Below are positions 1 to 8,145 of a stretch of DNA of 64,000 bases, one piece after another. The stretch lies in assembly GCF_900232945.1 (NCBI RefSeq), contig NZ_OCTU01000006.1:1-64000 (forward strand), in the 5' to 3' direction. The notes beneath the pieces were generated by a model that saw nothing but the letters and a program-made list of their open reading frames with translations, was not told where the DNA came from and ran no database searches. A program made the position numbers and the translations under genes. The stretch comes from Urinicoccus timonensis. Its GTDB lineage: Bacteria > Bacillota > Clostridia > Tissierellales > Peptoniphilaceae. The stretch's first letter is position 1. The number at the start of each line of letters is the position of its first letter.

Positions 1-85
1 TAGCTACCTTTTCACGCCCGCCTGTTTCTCCTGATAAATATTCTAGCACTAGTTTTATTTTAAATTCTTTTGTGTATTTTGGCAT
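1..85 (-). CDS. IS3-family transposase OrfA, N-terminal 28 residues only (cut by window edge)
   Basis: Reading the minus strand from the ATG at 85 gives a protein starting MPKYTKEFKIKLVLEYLSGE and running off the window. This Lys-rich opening with the pattern K-Y-(T/S)-x-E-F-K is typical of the helix-turn-helix OrfA protein of IS3/IS150-type elements, which binds the terminal repeats and is joined to OrfB by frameshifting to make the transposase. A strong ribosome site (GGAGGGG, about 8 bases upstream) fixes the start. Whether the element is intact cannot be judged here. Confidence 0.72.
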   Translation of the reverse strand, partial: MPKYTKEFKIKLVLEYLSGETGGREKVA

Positions 86-131
86 ACAAAAAACCCCTCC
101 ATCCGTATTCCGGATTTTGGGGTTCAGGTCA
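1..131 (-). mobile_element. End of an IS3-family insertion sequence (5' end of the element; rest lies outside the window)
   Basis: The minus strand carries the start of an IS3-type transposase gene at position 85, preceded by a GGAGGGG ribosome site. Upstream of it is a C-rich stretch that resembles an IS3-family terminal repeat (minus strand TGACCTGAACCCCAAAATCC, plus-strand positions 131 down to 112). I place the element boundary at about 131 because IS3-family ends typically read TG...CA. The target duplication cannot be checked, because the other end is outside the window. The family is judged from the protein start and is fairly safe; the exact boundary is an inference. Confidence 0.65.
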
Positions 132-167
132 GGCTCAACCGCTGGTCTAAAAGTCTTTTATTTTCAA

Positions 168-1352
168 TTATTGGTCAACATAGGAGTCAAAGTATCCTTG
201 AATCCAAACCACAGGGGTTCCCTTGTCTCCACTACCACTGGTAAGGTCACTTAAGGACCCTAAAAGGTCGGTTAGGTTTCTAGGAGTGGTTCCCAGGGTT
301 TCATCGGCTCCAACCAGAGATTCTGGCTTGGTCTTAATTTTTTCTTCTAGGACAGCATATTTTTCATCATCAGACAGGCCTTCCAGTTGGTTGTCGGCAA
401 CGTACTTCATCTTGATTTCGTTGGGGGTTCCCAAAAGTCCCTTGGTATAACCAGGAGAGACTACAGGGTCCGCAAGTTCCCAAATTTGTCCTACTGGATC
501 CTTAAAAGCGCCGTCTCCATAGACTAAAACTTCAATATGCTTGTTGGTTTTTTCATAGAGGCGTTTTTGAAGGTCTTCAGCAAAGCTTTGGGCATTCCTA
601 GGGAATAACTTCACTGTGTGGTCATTGCTGAGGTTGGATCCCAAAAGACCATAATCATCGTTGTAGCCACCAGTTTCACCAGGGCTAGTCATAATATCAT
701 CCAGGCCGTAAACCACCTTTGCACCGGCTTGCTTTAGCATGTCTTTAATTCTTTTCCGGGTATGGATACTGGCCACCAGGACTTCATCACAATAATTTAA
801 GATGGCACAGGGGTCGTTGGCAAAGTGGATTTCCACTGGAGTATTTCCACAAACCTTGTGGTAGAGGTCAACATAGTCTACACCGGTAAAGGCATGTTCC
901 AATTTACCGAAGATATGACGGAATTCGTCTTCTTCTAAAACATCGGTATAGGGATTGGTCTTACTCTTATAGAGGGCCTCAGGTAAGATTAAGTGGTTGC
1001 CCACTTCATCGGCAGGATAGCTCATTAAAATATGAATTTTTTTACCGGCTTGGGCAATCCCCTTTAATAAAATCGAAAAGCGGTTCCGACTTAAGATTGG
1101 GAAGACAAGGCCAATTTCGCCGGAGTACTTTGAATTAATATCTGCGGCAATTTCTTCTGTAGTACAATAGTTTCCTTGAGCTCTAGCAACTAAGGATTCA
1201 GTGACAGCAACGACGTCCTTGTCGCGAAATTCGATGCCTTCTGATTTAGATGCACGCTCTAAAGAATCTACCACAATGTCAATAAGGGGATCTCCATTCA
1301 TAACAATGGGAGTTCGAATCCCTCTTACAGTTGTTCCAATATAACGATTCAT
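168..1352 (-). CDS. Coenzyme F420-0:L-glutamate ligase family protein (CofE-like)
   Basis: This 394-aa protein resembles the F420_ligase (CofE, COG1478) family: an early IRTP segment, a segment near residues 40-60 containing KDVVAVTESLVARAQG (matching the VVTSKIVSKAEGR-type region of CofE), and a long Asp/Gly-rich middle. True CofE adds gamma-linked glutamates to F420-0 using GTP, but nothing else for deazaflavin biosynthesis is present, and Firmicutes of this type are not known to make F420. The real substrate is therefore unknown; another amino-acid ligation is plausible. The gene has its own ribosome site (GGAGG) and a TATAAT at 1384-1379 on the minus strand. It lies between the IS end and a folate gene that is also on the minus strand. 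Confidence 0.75.
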   Translation of the reverse strand: MNRYIGTTVRGIRTPIVMNGDPLIDIVVDSLERASKSEGIEFRDKDVVAVTESLVARAQGNYCTTEEIAADINSKYSGEIGLVFPILSRNRFSILLKGIAQAGKKIHILMSYPADEVGNHLILPEALYKSKTNPYTDVLEEDEFRHIFGKLEHAFTGVDYVDLYHKVCGNTPVEIHFANDPCAILNYCDEVLVASIHTRKRIKDMLKQAGAKVVYGLDDIMTSPGETGGYNDDYGLLGSNLSNDHTVKLFPRNAQSFAEDLQKRLYEKTNKHIEVLVYGDGAFKDPVGQIWELADPVVSPGYTKGLLGTPNEIKMKYVADNQLEGLSDDEKYAVLEEKIKTKPESLVGADETLGTTPRNLTDLLGSLSDLTSGSGDKGTPVVWIQGYFDSYVDQ

Positions 1353-1418
1353 TCAATAACTCCTCCATTTCATATTCCATTATAGTCTACTTTAACTTGA
1401 AATAAAAGGAAAAAATGA

Positions 1419-1952
1419 CTAGATTTCCCTTAGACCCTTTTCAGTAAAGAGGGCTTGGACTGGGATATCGTAAGAGGCAGGATCCAGGTCAGGGACGATT
1501 TGTTCTTCCAGGCAAAGACCAATGCAATAGCAGGGGTGGTCTTTTAGGAAACGATCGTAGTAGCCTCCTCCGTAGCCAATCCGGTAGCCTTGGAGGTCAA
1601 AGACCAGGCCCGGAACTAAACAAAGGTCAATCTTTCCCTTGTAGGCAGGAGTATTGGCCTCAATTAAATGAAAAGGACCAGCTACTAGGTCTTCCTTGGA
1701 CCGGATGGGGCAGGCTTCCATGCTTCGGTCTTGAGGCTTGGTTCTAGGGATTAAGATTTGGTGGTGGTGCCAGGTGGAATAAAGGGCCTTGCGGGTAGGG
1801 AGTTCGTCTTCAATACTAAAATAAGAAAAGATAGTTTGGGATTCCAGGTTAGAGAGAAAGTCCACTAAGGCTTCTTGAAAAGCTTGAATTTTTTCTGCTT
1901 GGAAGGTCTTTCTTCTTTCTAACCAGTAGCGACGGTAGGTATTTTTATCCAT
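1419..1952 (-). CDS. 5-formyltetrahydrofolate cyclo-ligase
   Basis: This 177-aa enzyme of the YgfA/MTHFS family converts 5-formyl-THF to 5,10-methenyl-THF with ATP, returning this storage folate to one-carbon metabolism. Family marks are the N-terminal KNTYRRYWLERRK basic helix, the E-D-E-L-P-T-R segment, the LVPGLVFD segment, and the RIGYGGGYYDRFL signature near residue 135 that binds ATP and folate. I start it at the ATG at 1952, not the longer frame beginning at 1982, because AGGAGG lies 4 bases upstream of this ATG. It is divergent from ftsE; the intervening region carries the ftsE promoter. Confidence 0.93.
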   Translation of the reverse strand: MDKNTYRRYWLERRKTFQAEKIQAFQEALVDFLSNLESQTIFSYFSIEDELPTRKALYSTWHHHQILIPRTKPQDRSMEACPIRSKEDLVAGPFHLIEANTPAYKGKIDLCLVPGLVFDLQGYRIGYGGGYYDRFLKDHPCYCIGLCLEEQIVPDLDPASYDIPVQALFTEKGLREI

Positions 1953-2008
1953 AAATCCTCCTAAAAGGGAAATAAGTAACAAAAAAGTAACAAATTTTTA
2001 CAAAATAG

Positions 2009-2037
2009 TTTCAATCTCATTCTACTTATATTATAAT
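2009..2037 (+). promoter_or_regulatory. Promoter of the ftsEX operon
   Basis: TTTCAA (2009-2014), a 17-bp spacer and TATAAT (2032-2037) match a housekeeping sigma-A promoter. The -10 box sits inside a perfect AT-only 16-bp palindrome at 2026-2041; this may be chance in such an AT-rich region or may be an operator. Confidence 0.65.
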
Positions 2038-2073
2038 ATAAAATTGAAGAAAGTGGAATGAGGAGGAATAGCT

Positions 2074-2769
2074 TTGATTATTTTTAATCATGTCTACAAG
2101 GAATATAAGAATGGGGTTATGGCACTCAATGATGTCAGCCTAGAAATTCCTTCCGGGGATTTTGTATTTCTTGTTGGAGCAAGTGGAGCCGGAAAGTCAA
2201 CGATGATTAAATTACTTATAAGAGAAGAACAAGTCAGCAAGGGCTTTATCCGCATTAACGATACAGATATTTCGGCCATGCCTAAATATAAAATTCCAAA
2301 ACTCAGACGAGAAGTCGGGGTCGTGTTTCAAGACTACCGTCTACTAGATCGAAAGACAGTTTTTGAAAATATAGCCTATGCCTTGGAGATTACCGGGGAA
2401 AGTAGTAGTGAAATAAAGAAACGGGTAGAATCTGTCCTGGAAACTGTCCACTTGGAAGACAAGCAAAACTGTTATCCAACAGAGCTGTCTGGGGGAGAAT
2501 CCCAAAGGGTTAGTATTGCTCGAGCCATGATTCATCGGCCTAAAATACTTGTTTGTGATGAGCCTACGGGGAACCTGGATTTTGATACAGCCAAGGATAT
2601 TATGGATGCCTTGGATCGATTTAACCAAGAAGGGGTTACCATTGTTATGGCAACCCATGCCAGAGAAATTGTGGACGCCATGAAAAAAAGGGTTGTCTCC
2701 TTAGAAAATGGATCCATTTTATTTGACCAAGAAAGTGCGGGATATTATGAAAACCCTCAGACAATTTAG
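2074..2769 (+). CDS. ftsE: Cell division ATP-binding protein FtsE
   Basis: This 231-aa ABC ATPase partners with membrane protein FtsX to activate peptidoglycan hydrolases at the division site. The sequence shows Walker A GASGAGKST (about residues 37-45), a Q-loop VVFQDYRLL, the signature LSGGESQRVSIARA near residue 140, Walker B ILVCDEPTGNLD, and the switch His in ATHAREI. It starts at a TTG with AGGAGG 7 bases upstream. It overlaps ftsX by 23 bp, so the two are translationally linked, and the next gene is a coiled-coil murein hydrolase of the kind FtsEX controls. Confidence 0.96.
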   Translation: MIIFNHVYKEYKNGVMALNDVSLEIPSGDFVFLVGASGAGKSTMIKLLIREEQVSKGFIRINDTDISAMPKYKIPKLRREVGVVFQDYRLLDRKTVFENIAYALEITGESSSEIKKRVESVLETVHLEDKQNCYPTELSGGESQRVSIARAMIHRPKILVCDEPTGNLDFDTAKDIMDALDRFNQEGVTIVMATHAREIVDAMKKRVVSLENGSILFDQESAGYYENPQTI

Positions 2770-3649
2770 AAATATTATTCGAGAAGGCCTGGTGGGCATG
2801 TGGAGAAACCTGGGCATGACTGTGGCTTCAGTAGTATCCATTACTTTTGTCCTTTTGATGTTTGGCTTTGTCCTTCTCATGGTACTTAATGTAGAACAAG
2901 TGGTTTTTGAATCGGGAGCCAAATTGCAAAAAATTGTGGTCTTTTTCGAAAATAATACCCCCCAGGACAAACTAACAGAGGTTGAAAAAAAGTTTAAGAC
3001 CATGGAGGGTGTTGATAAGGTTGAATTTACCAGCAAGGAAGAAGCCTTAAATGAAATGAAGGACCGCTTAAAGGGTGATGACTACATCCTGGAAGGACTT
3101 CCAGAAAACCCCCTACCCGTTTCCTTTACCCTCCACTTAAAAAGCTTAAATGATGGAGAAAGAGTGGCCCGGGAAGCCAAGACAATTCCAGGTGTCTACA
3201 AGGTCCAATACTATAATGAACTGGTCAACAATATGTTGAGAATCTATCGGGGGGTTCGCTATGGAGGGACGGCCACTATTGGAATTTTACTTCTGATTGC
3301 CATTGTCCTAATCCACAACACCATCCGAATTACCCTACAAAATAGGCGGAGAGAAATTCAAATTATGCGCTATGTAGGGGCCAACAACTACTATATCCGA
3401 GGACCCTTTTTGATAGAGGGGCTCTTGTTTGGATTACTTGCAGGAGTTTTAGCCTGCGTCATTCTCTACTTGCTATATCAATATAGTTTTAATCGATTTA
3501 ATCCTCAATTGTTAGATATTTTAGGAGTCGGCTTGTTTGTACCCGACCGGAAGTTATCCATGAACTTGTTTGTTATTTTAGCAAGTCTGGGGATGGGGAT
3601 TGGTTACTTGGGAAGTATTATTTCCGTAACCCGTCACTTAGATGTTTAG
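2747..3649 (+). CDS. ftsX: Cell division membrane protein FtsX
   Basis: This 300-aa permease-like subunit has four predicted membrane segments: one near residues 20-45, then three in the C-terminal half (about 170-190, 220-245 and 270-290). Between the first two lies an extracellular domain (about residues 55-160) that in other bacteria contacts a peptidoglycan hydrolase. I use the ATG at 2747 (protein MKTLRQFRNIIREG) over the in-frame upstream ATG at 2708, because it matches the usual FtsX start; its ribosome site is weak and coupling to ftsE probably helps initiation. The likely client is the M23 protein encoded 9 bp downstream. Confidence 0.95.
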   Translation: MKTLRQFRNIIREGLVGMWRNLGMTVASVVSITFVLLMFGFVLLMVLNVEQVVFESGAKLQKIVVFFENNTPQDKLTEVEKKFKTMEGVDKVEFTSKEEALNEMKDRLKGDDYILEGLPENPLPVSFTLHLKSLNDGERVAREAKTIPGVYKVQYYNELVNNMLRIYRGVRYGGTATIGILLLIAIVLIHNTIRITLQNRRREIQIMRYVGANNYYIRGPFLIEGLLFGLLAGVLACVILYLLYQYSFNRFNPQLLDILGVGLFVPDRKLSMNLFVILASLGMGIGYLGSIISVTRHLDV

Positions 3650-3658
3650 GAGGTTTTT

Positions 3659-4909
3659 GTGAAACATAAAGATTGGTTGCAAAGAGGGCTCTGTAGCCTC
3701 TTGATTTTGACAAGCTTGGCACCTGGAGCTATTTACGCTTCATCCAAGGACCTGCAAAAGGCCCAAAGCCAAAAAAAGGCAATTCAAGAACAATTGAATA
3801 ACAAGCAATCTGTAATCAATTCAACCAAAGCAGAAGTATCCAGTGTTGCTGAAGATATCAAGGCCTTGGACCTTTCTATAACCAATGCTAGCACAGAACT
3901 TTATGCCCTAATGGACAATATTAAGGTTTTGGAAGGCGATATTGCCAAGGCCCAAAAAGAACTTGACCAAGCCCAAGCGGAACTTAAAAAATCCCAAGAT
4001 GCCTTTGCCCAAAGAATCAAGGTCATGTATGTTAAGGGGGATATAGGCTACCTAGATGTCTTGTTGAATTCCGAAGATATGGAGTCTTTCTTAACCAATG
4101 TAGAATTGATTAAGGTCATCAACAGACAGGACCGGAAATTGGTGGCCAAGATTAAAGCTCAAGTAGATACCATCCGGGCAAAAAAAGAAGAGCTGACCCA
4201 GAAAAAAGCAGCCCTTGAAAGTCAAAAGGCCCAAGCCGAAGAAAAGAAAAGAGCCTTGGAAGAAGCCAACCAGGCCAAGCAAGTCTATATGGTGAACCTA
4301 AAGGGAGACCTTTCAGCCTATGAAGATGACTATGATGAAATGCTTAAGGAAAGTAAGCAGCTGGAAGCTAGGATTCAACAAATCAAAAATGACATCCAAG
4401 AACAAAAGCGTTTGGCCGAATTAAAGAAAAGGGCCCAAGAAAAAGCCAACAAGGCAAAAAGGGCAGGATCCTCAGGTACAGTTACAGAACTTCCTATGGC
4501 ATCTAGTCCCTATGTTCGGAGCAATAAAAGTTTAACCTGGCCAGTTCCAGGCCATAGCCGTATTTCTTCTCCCTTTGGCTACCGGATTCATCCAGTTTTG
4601 GGAACTCGTAGGCTTCATTCAGGAGTGGATATTCCTGCACCGAGTGGAACCCCTATTGTAGCTGCTAAGTCAGGCATTGTTATTACAGCCAGCTATATGG
4701 GGTCCTATGGAAATGTCGTCATGATAGATCATGGAGATATTGTTACTGTCTATGCTCATAATTCCAGTCTCAAGGTCAGTGTAGGCCAACAAGTATCCGC
4801 AGGTCAGGTTGTGGCCTTGGCCGGATCTACAGGCCGCTCAACAGGTCCCCACTGCCACTTTGAAGTTAGGGTAGGAGGAAGACCTGTAAATCCCTTGAGC
4901 TTTGTATAA
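3659..4909 (+). CDS. Secreted coiled-coil M23 peptidoglycan hydrolase (EnvC/PcsB-like partner of FtsEX)
   Basis: This 416-aa exported protein has an N-terminal signal peptide (about residues 1-27, ending near YAS), a long Ala/Lys/Gln/Glu-rich coiled coil over about 30-265, and a C-terminal LytM/M23 domain from about 300. The zinc-site pattern looks complete: H-S-G-V-D, H-G-D with a YAH segment, and GPHCHFEVR. M23 enzymes cut peptide cross-links in peptidoglycan. Its coiled-coil plus LytM layout and its position directly after ftsX suggest it is the hydrolase gated by FtsEX. GTG start with AGGAGG 6 bases upstream. Confidence 0.92.
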   Translation: MKHKDWLQRGLCSLLILTSLAPGAIYASSKDLQKAQSQKKAIQEQLNNKQSVINSTKAEVSSVAEDIKALDLSITNASTELYALMDNIKVLEGDIAKAQKELDQAQAELKKSQDAFAQRIKVMYVKGDIGYLDVLLNSEDMESFLTNVELIKVINRQDRKLVAKIKAQVDTIRAKKEELTQKKAALESQKAQAEEKKRALEEANQAKQVYMVNLKGDLSAYEDDYDEMLKESKQLEARIQQIKNDIQEQKRLAELKKRAQEKANKAKRAGSSGTVTELPMASSPYVRSNKSLTWPVPGHSRISSPFGYRIHPVLGTRRLHSGVDIPAPSGTPIVAAKSGIVITASYMGSYGNVVMIDHGDIVTVYAHNSSLKVSVGQQVSAGQVVALAGSTGRSTGPHCHFEVRVGGRPVNPLSFV

Positions 4910-4927
4910 TAAAAAGGGGACGATATA

Positions 4928-6100
4928 ATGAAAAAAAGATGGATTTTCATGACCCTATCCCTTTTATTGGTGACCAACCTACTTACTTTTTATTTTTCCA
5001 AAAAGGACTCTGTATTCTCTAACTCCTTAACTGGAAAACAAGCCATAAAGATGGAATACCTCAAGGAGTTTATAAAAAAGAACTACTTGAGAGAGGTGGA
5101 TGAAGGTAAGTTTTATGAAGGTCAATTAAAGGGGATTGTGGCTTCTCTTGGAGACCCTTATTCAGAATATTACAGCAAGGAAGAAATGCAAGAGCTGATG
5201 GACTTTACTTCAGCTAGCTTCTACGGAGTCGGCATTGTCCTATCTCCAGGAGAAGACAATCGGATTACAGTGGTTTCAGCCATCAAGGGAAGTCCAGCGG
5301 ACCAAGCGGGACTTTCTGCCGGAGATAAGATTATCAAGATCAATGGCAAGGACTTTATGGGAGACCAGTTAACCAAGGCTGTGGAAGAAATCAAAGGAAA
5401 AGAAAACACCAAGGTTCAAATCCAAGTCTTAAAGTCTGACAGCAATAAGCTGGAAGACTACCAGCTGGAGAGAAAGAAAATCAGCGTAGATACGGTTATT
5501 TCTAAAAAGTTGGACCAAGATATAGGATATATTGGGATTACCCAATTTTCAGACCACACTAGCAAGGAGTTTGACCAACACTTGAACAAGCTCCAAAAGC
5601 AAGGAATCAAGGGCTTAATTCTTGACCTTAGGGGGAATCCTGGAGGCTATATGGATGCAGCCACAGCCATTGCAGATAGCCTTCTACCCCAGGGCACCAT
5701 TGTTACAGCCAAAAATCGTGCCGGCAAATTGGTGGAAAATGTCCAATCAGACAACCGGGCCCTTAACCTGCCCATGGTGGTTGTGATGAACAAGGGGTCA
5801 GCATCAGCCAGTGAAATTTTGGCTGGAGCCTTGAAGGACCATAAGAAGGCAACCTTGGTGGGAGAAACTTCTTATGGCAAGGGAGTTATCCAAATTGTAA
5901 AGACCTTTCCCAAGGGGGATGGCCTAAAACTTACTGTAGCTGAATATTTTACACCAAATGGGGTAAGTATAGATAAGAAGGGCATCGAACCAGATGTCCA
6001 GATTAAGTTGCCTGAAAATATTAAAGGAATTGGTTTGGACTATCTTGAAACAGATAGCCAATTAAATAAAGCAAGAGAGATATTAAAGGATAAAATTTAA
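4928..6100 (+). CDS. C-terminal processing protease (S41 family, PDZ domain)
   Basis: This 390-aa protease of the CtpA/CtpB type is anchored by an N-terminal membrane helix (about residues 6-23). A PDZ domain (about 90-175, containing [14 protein letters not shown]) precedes the S41 catalytic domain. The nucleophile Ser lies in KGSASASEI near residue 293 and the general-base Lys in TSYGKG about 25 residues later, so the Ser-Lys dyad is present. These proteases trim C-termini of cell-envelope proteins; lying 18 bp after the M23 hydrolase, it may process that protein. A 13-bp stem terminator follows immediately. Confidence 0.93.
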   Translation: MKKRWIFMTLSLLLVTNLLTFYFSKKDSVFSNSLTGKQAIKMEYLKEFIKKNYLREVDEGKFYEGQLKGIVASLGDPYSEYYSKEEMQELMDFTSASFYGVGIVLSPGEDNRITVVSAIKGSPADQAGLSAGDKIIKINGKDFMGDQLTKAVEEIKGKENTKVQIQVLKSDSNKLEDYQLERKKISVDTVISKKLDQDIGYIGITQFSDHTSKEFDQHLNKLQKQGIKGLILDLRGNPGGYMDAATAIADSLLPQGTIVTAKNRAGKLVENVQSDNRALNLPMVVVMNKGSASASEILAGALKDHKKATLVGETSYGKGVIQIVKTFPKGDGLKLTVAEYFTPNGVSIDKKGIEPDVQIKLPENIKGIGLDYLETDSQLNKAREILKDKI

Positions 6101-6102
6101 AG

Positions 6103-6133
6103 AAAAGCTATCTAGTTTTGCTAGATAGCTTTT
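6103..6133 (+). terminator. Hairpin terminator after the S41 protease gene
   Basis: A perfect 13-bp stem (6103-6115 with 6121-6133) with a 5-base loop. The U run is only four bases and merges with the stem, so termination may be partial and uvrB may receive some read-through. Confidence 0.75.
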
Positions 6134-6159
6134 GTGCCTATGTAGAAAAGAGGGAAGCG

Positions 6160-8145
6160 ATGGAGTTTAAAGTACATGCGCCTTTTGAACCCATGGGAGA
6201 CCAGCCCCAGGCCATAGACCAATTGGCCCAGGGGATTGTCCGAGGAGATAAACATCAAACCCTAAAGGGGGTTACGGGGTCCGGGAAGACATTTACCATG
6301 GCCAAGGTCATTGAAAAAGTTCAAAAGCCAACCCTGGTGATTGCCCATAATAAGACCCTGGCCTACCAATTGGCCAGTGAGTTTAGGGAGTTTTTTCCTG
6401 AAAATGCTGTGGAGTATTTTGTCTCCTATTATGACTACTACCAACCCGAAGCCTATGTGCCTCAAACAGACACCTTTATCGAAAAGGATTCTTCCATTAA
6501 CGATGAAATTGACAAGCTGCGCCACAGTGCAACCATGAGTTTGTTTGAAAGAAAAGATGTCATTATCGTAGCCAGTGTCTCCTGTATCTATGGTTTGGGG
6601 GACCCTATTGACTATGAAAATCTGGTAGTTTCCTTACGACCGGGGATGGTCAAGGATCGAAACGATATTATGTCCAAGCTAGTGGACATTCAATATGTCC
6701 GTAATGATGTGAATTTTATCCGGGGAACCTTCCGAGTTCGGGGGGATACTTTGGAGATTTTTCCAGCCCATAGTTCAGAAAATTCCTATCGGATTGAATT
6801 TTTTGGCGATGAAATCGACCGGATTACAGAAGTCAATGCCTTAACAGGGCATGTAGTGGGTTATTGCAACCATGTGTCTATCTTCCCGGCCTCCCACTTT
6901 GCCACTTCGGAAGAAAAGGTGCAAAGGGCCCTGGTGACCATTGAAGAAGAATTAGAAGAACGCCTAGCTCAACTGAAGGACCAGGACAAGCTATTAGAAG
7001 CTCAAAGGTTGGAGCAAAGAACCCGCTATGACCTGGAGATGTTGGCGGAAATGGGTTTCTGTACGGGAATCGAAAACTATTCCAGACACTTGTCAGGACG
7101 GGCTCCTGGCTCAAAACCCTATACCCTGATTGATTATTTTCCCAAGGACTTCCTCACCATTATTGACGAGTCCCATGCCACCATTCCTCAAATTGGAGGG
7201 ATGTACAATGGAGACCGGGCTAGGAAGACAACCCTGGTGGAATATGGTTTTCGACTGCCCTCAGCCCTGGATAACCGGCCTATGAGGTTTAGTGAATTTG
7301 AAGCCATGATGCACCAATGCCTCTATGTATCAGCCACACCTGGCCCCTATGAAAGAGAGCATTCCAGTCAAATTGTAGAGCAAATTATCCGTCCTACCGG
7401 ACTTTTAGATCCGGCCATTACTGTTCGGCCTACGGAAAATCAAATCGACCAAATTGTTGCAGATATCCACAAGCGGATGGAGAAAAAAGAAAGGGTCCTT
7501 ATTACAACCCTGACCAAAAAAATGGCAGAGGACCTGACGGACTATTTAAAAAGTCTAGACCTCAAGGTAACCTATATGCACTCGGATATTGACACCATTG
7601 AAAGAATGGAGATTATTCGAGACTTGCGACTGGGAGTTTATGACGTCTTGGTGGGCATCAACCTTTTACGGGAGGGCTTGGACCTACCGGAAGTTAGTCT
7701 TGTTGTCATCCTAGATGCTGACAAGGAAGGCTTCCTACGGTCTGAAACAAGCTTAATCCAAACGGCTGGTCGGGCCGCTCGAAATGTCCAAGGCCAGGTC
7801 ATTATGTATGCTGACAAGATTACCGACTCCATGCAGGTAACCATTGATGAAACCAATCGGAGACGGGAAATCCAAGATGCCTTTAACAAGGCCCACCACA
7901 TTGAACCCAAGTCTGTTCAAAAGAGTGTTCGAGATATTATTGCCGCCACGATTGCTGCCGAAGAGGAAGAGGACTACCAGGATGAATTTGATGTGGATGA
8001 CATCCAAGCCATGATTGAAAACCTCAAACCAGAAATGTATCGGGCTGCAGAAGAACTGGACTTTGAACGAGCAGCAGAAATTCGTGATAAGATTAAAGAA
8101 TTGAAGTTACAAATACAATCCATCTATGAAAGGGAGGCAGAATGA
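6160..8145 (+). CDS. uvrB: Excinuclease ABC subunit B
   Basis: This 661-aa damage-verifying helicase of nucleotide excision repair has Walker [13 protein letters not shown] near residue 37, the beta-hairpin segment [12 protein letters not shown] near residue 95, the [14 protein letters not shown] motif, helicase motif VI around QTAGRAARN, and a C-terminal UVR domain ([19 protein letters not shown]) that binds UvrC. I start at the ATG at 6160 (MEFKVHAPF), with AGGGAAG just upstream, because the longer frame extends into the preceding terminator. The stop overlaps the uvrA start by 4 bp. Confidence 0.97.
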   Translation: MEFKVHAPFEPMGDQPQAIDQLAQGIVRGDKHQTLKGVTGSGKTFTMAKVIEKVQKPTLVIAHNKTLAYQLASEFREFFPENAVEYFVSYYDYYQPEAYVPQTDTFIEKDSSINDEIDKLRHSATMSLFERKDVIIVASVSCIYGLGDPIDYENLVVSLRPGMVKDRNDIMSKLVDIQYVRNDVNFIRGTFRVRGDTLEIFPAHSSENSYRIEFFGDEIDRITEVNALTGHVVGYCNHVSIFPASHFATSEEKVQRALVTIEEELEERLAQLKDQDKLLEAQRLEQRTRYDLEMLAEMGFCTGIENYSRHLSGRAPGSKPYTLIDYFPKDFLTIIDESHATIPQIGGMYNGDRARKTTLVEYGFRLPSALDNRPMRFSEFEAMMHQCLYVSATPGPYEREHSSQIVEQIIRPTGLLDPAITVRPTENQIDQIVADIHKRMEKKERVLITTLTKKMAEDLTDYLKSLDLKVTYMHSDIDTIERMEIIRDLRLGVYDVLVGINLLREGLDLPEVSLVVILDADKEGFLRSETSLIQTAGRAARNVQGQVIMYADKITDSMQVTIDETNRRREIQDAFNKAHHIEPKSVQKSVRDIIAATIAAEEEEDYQDEFDVDDIQAMIENLKPEMYRAAEELDFERAAEIRDKIKELKLQIQSIYEREAE

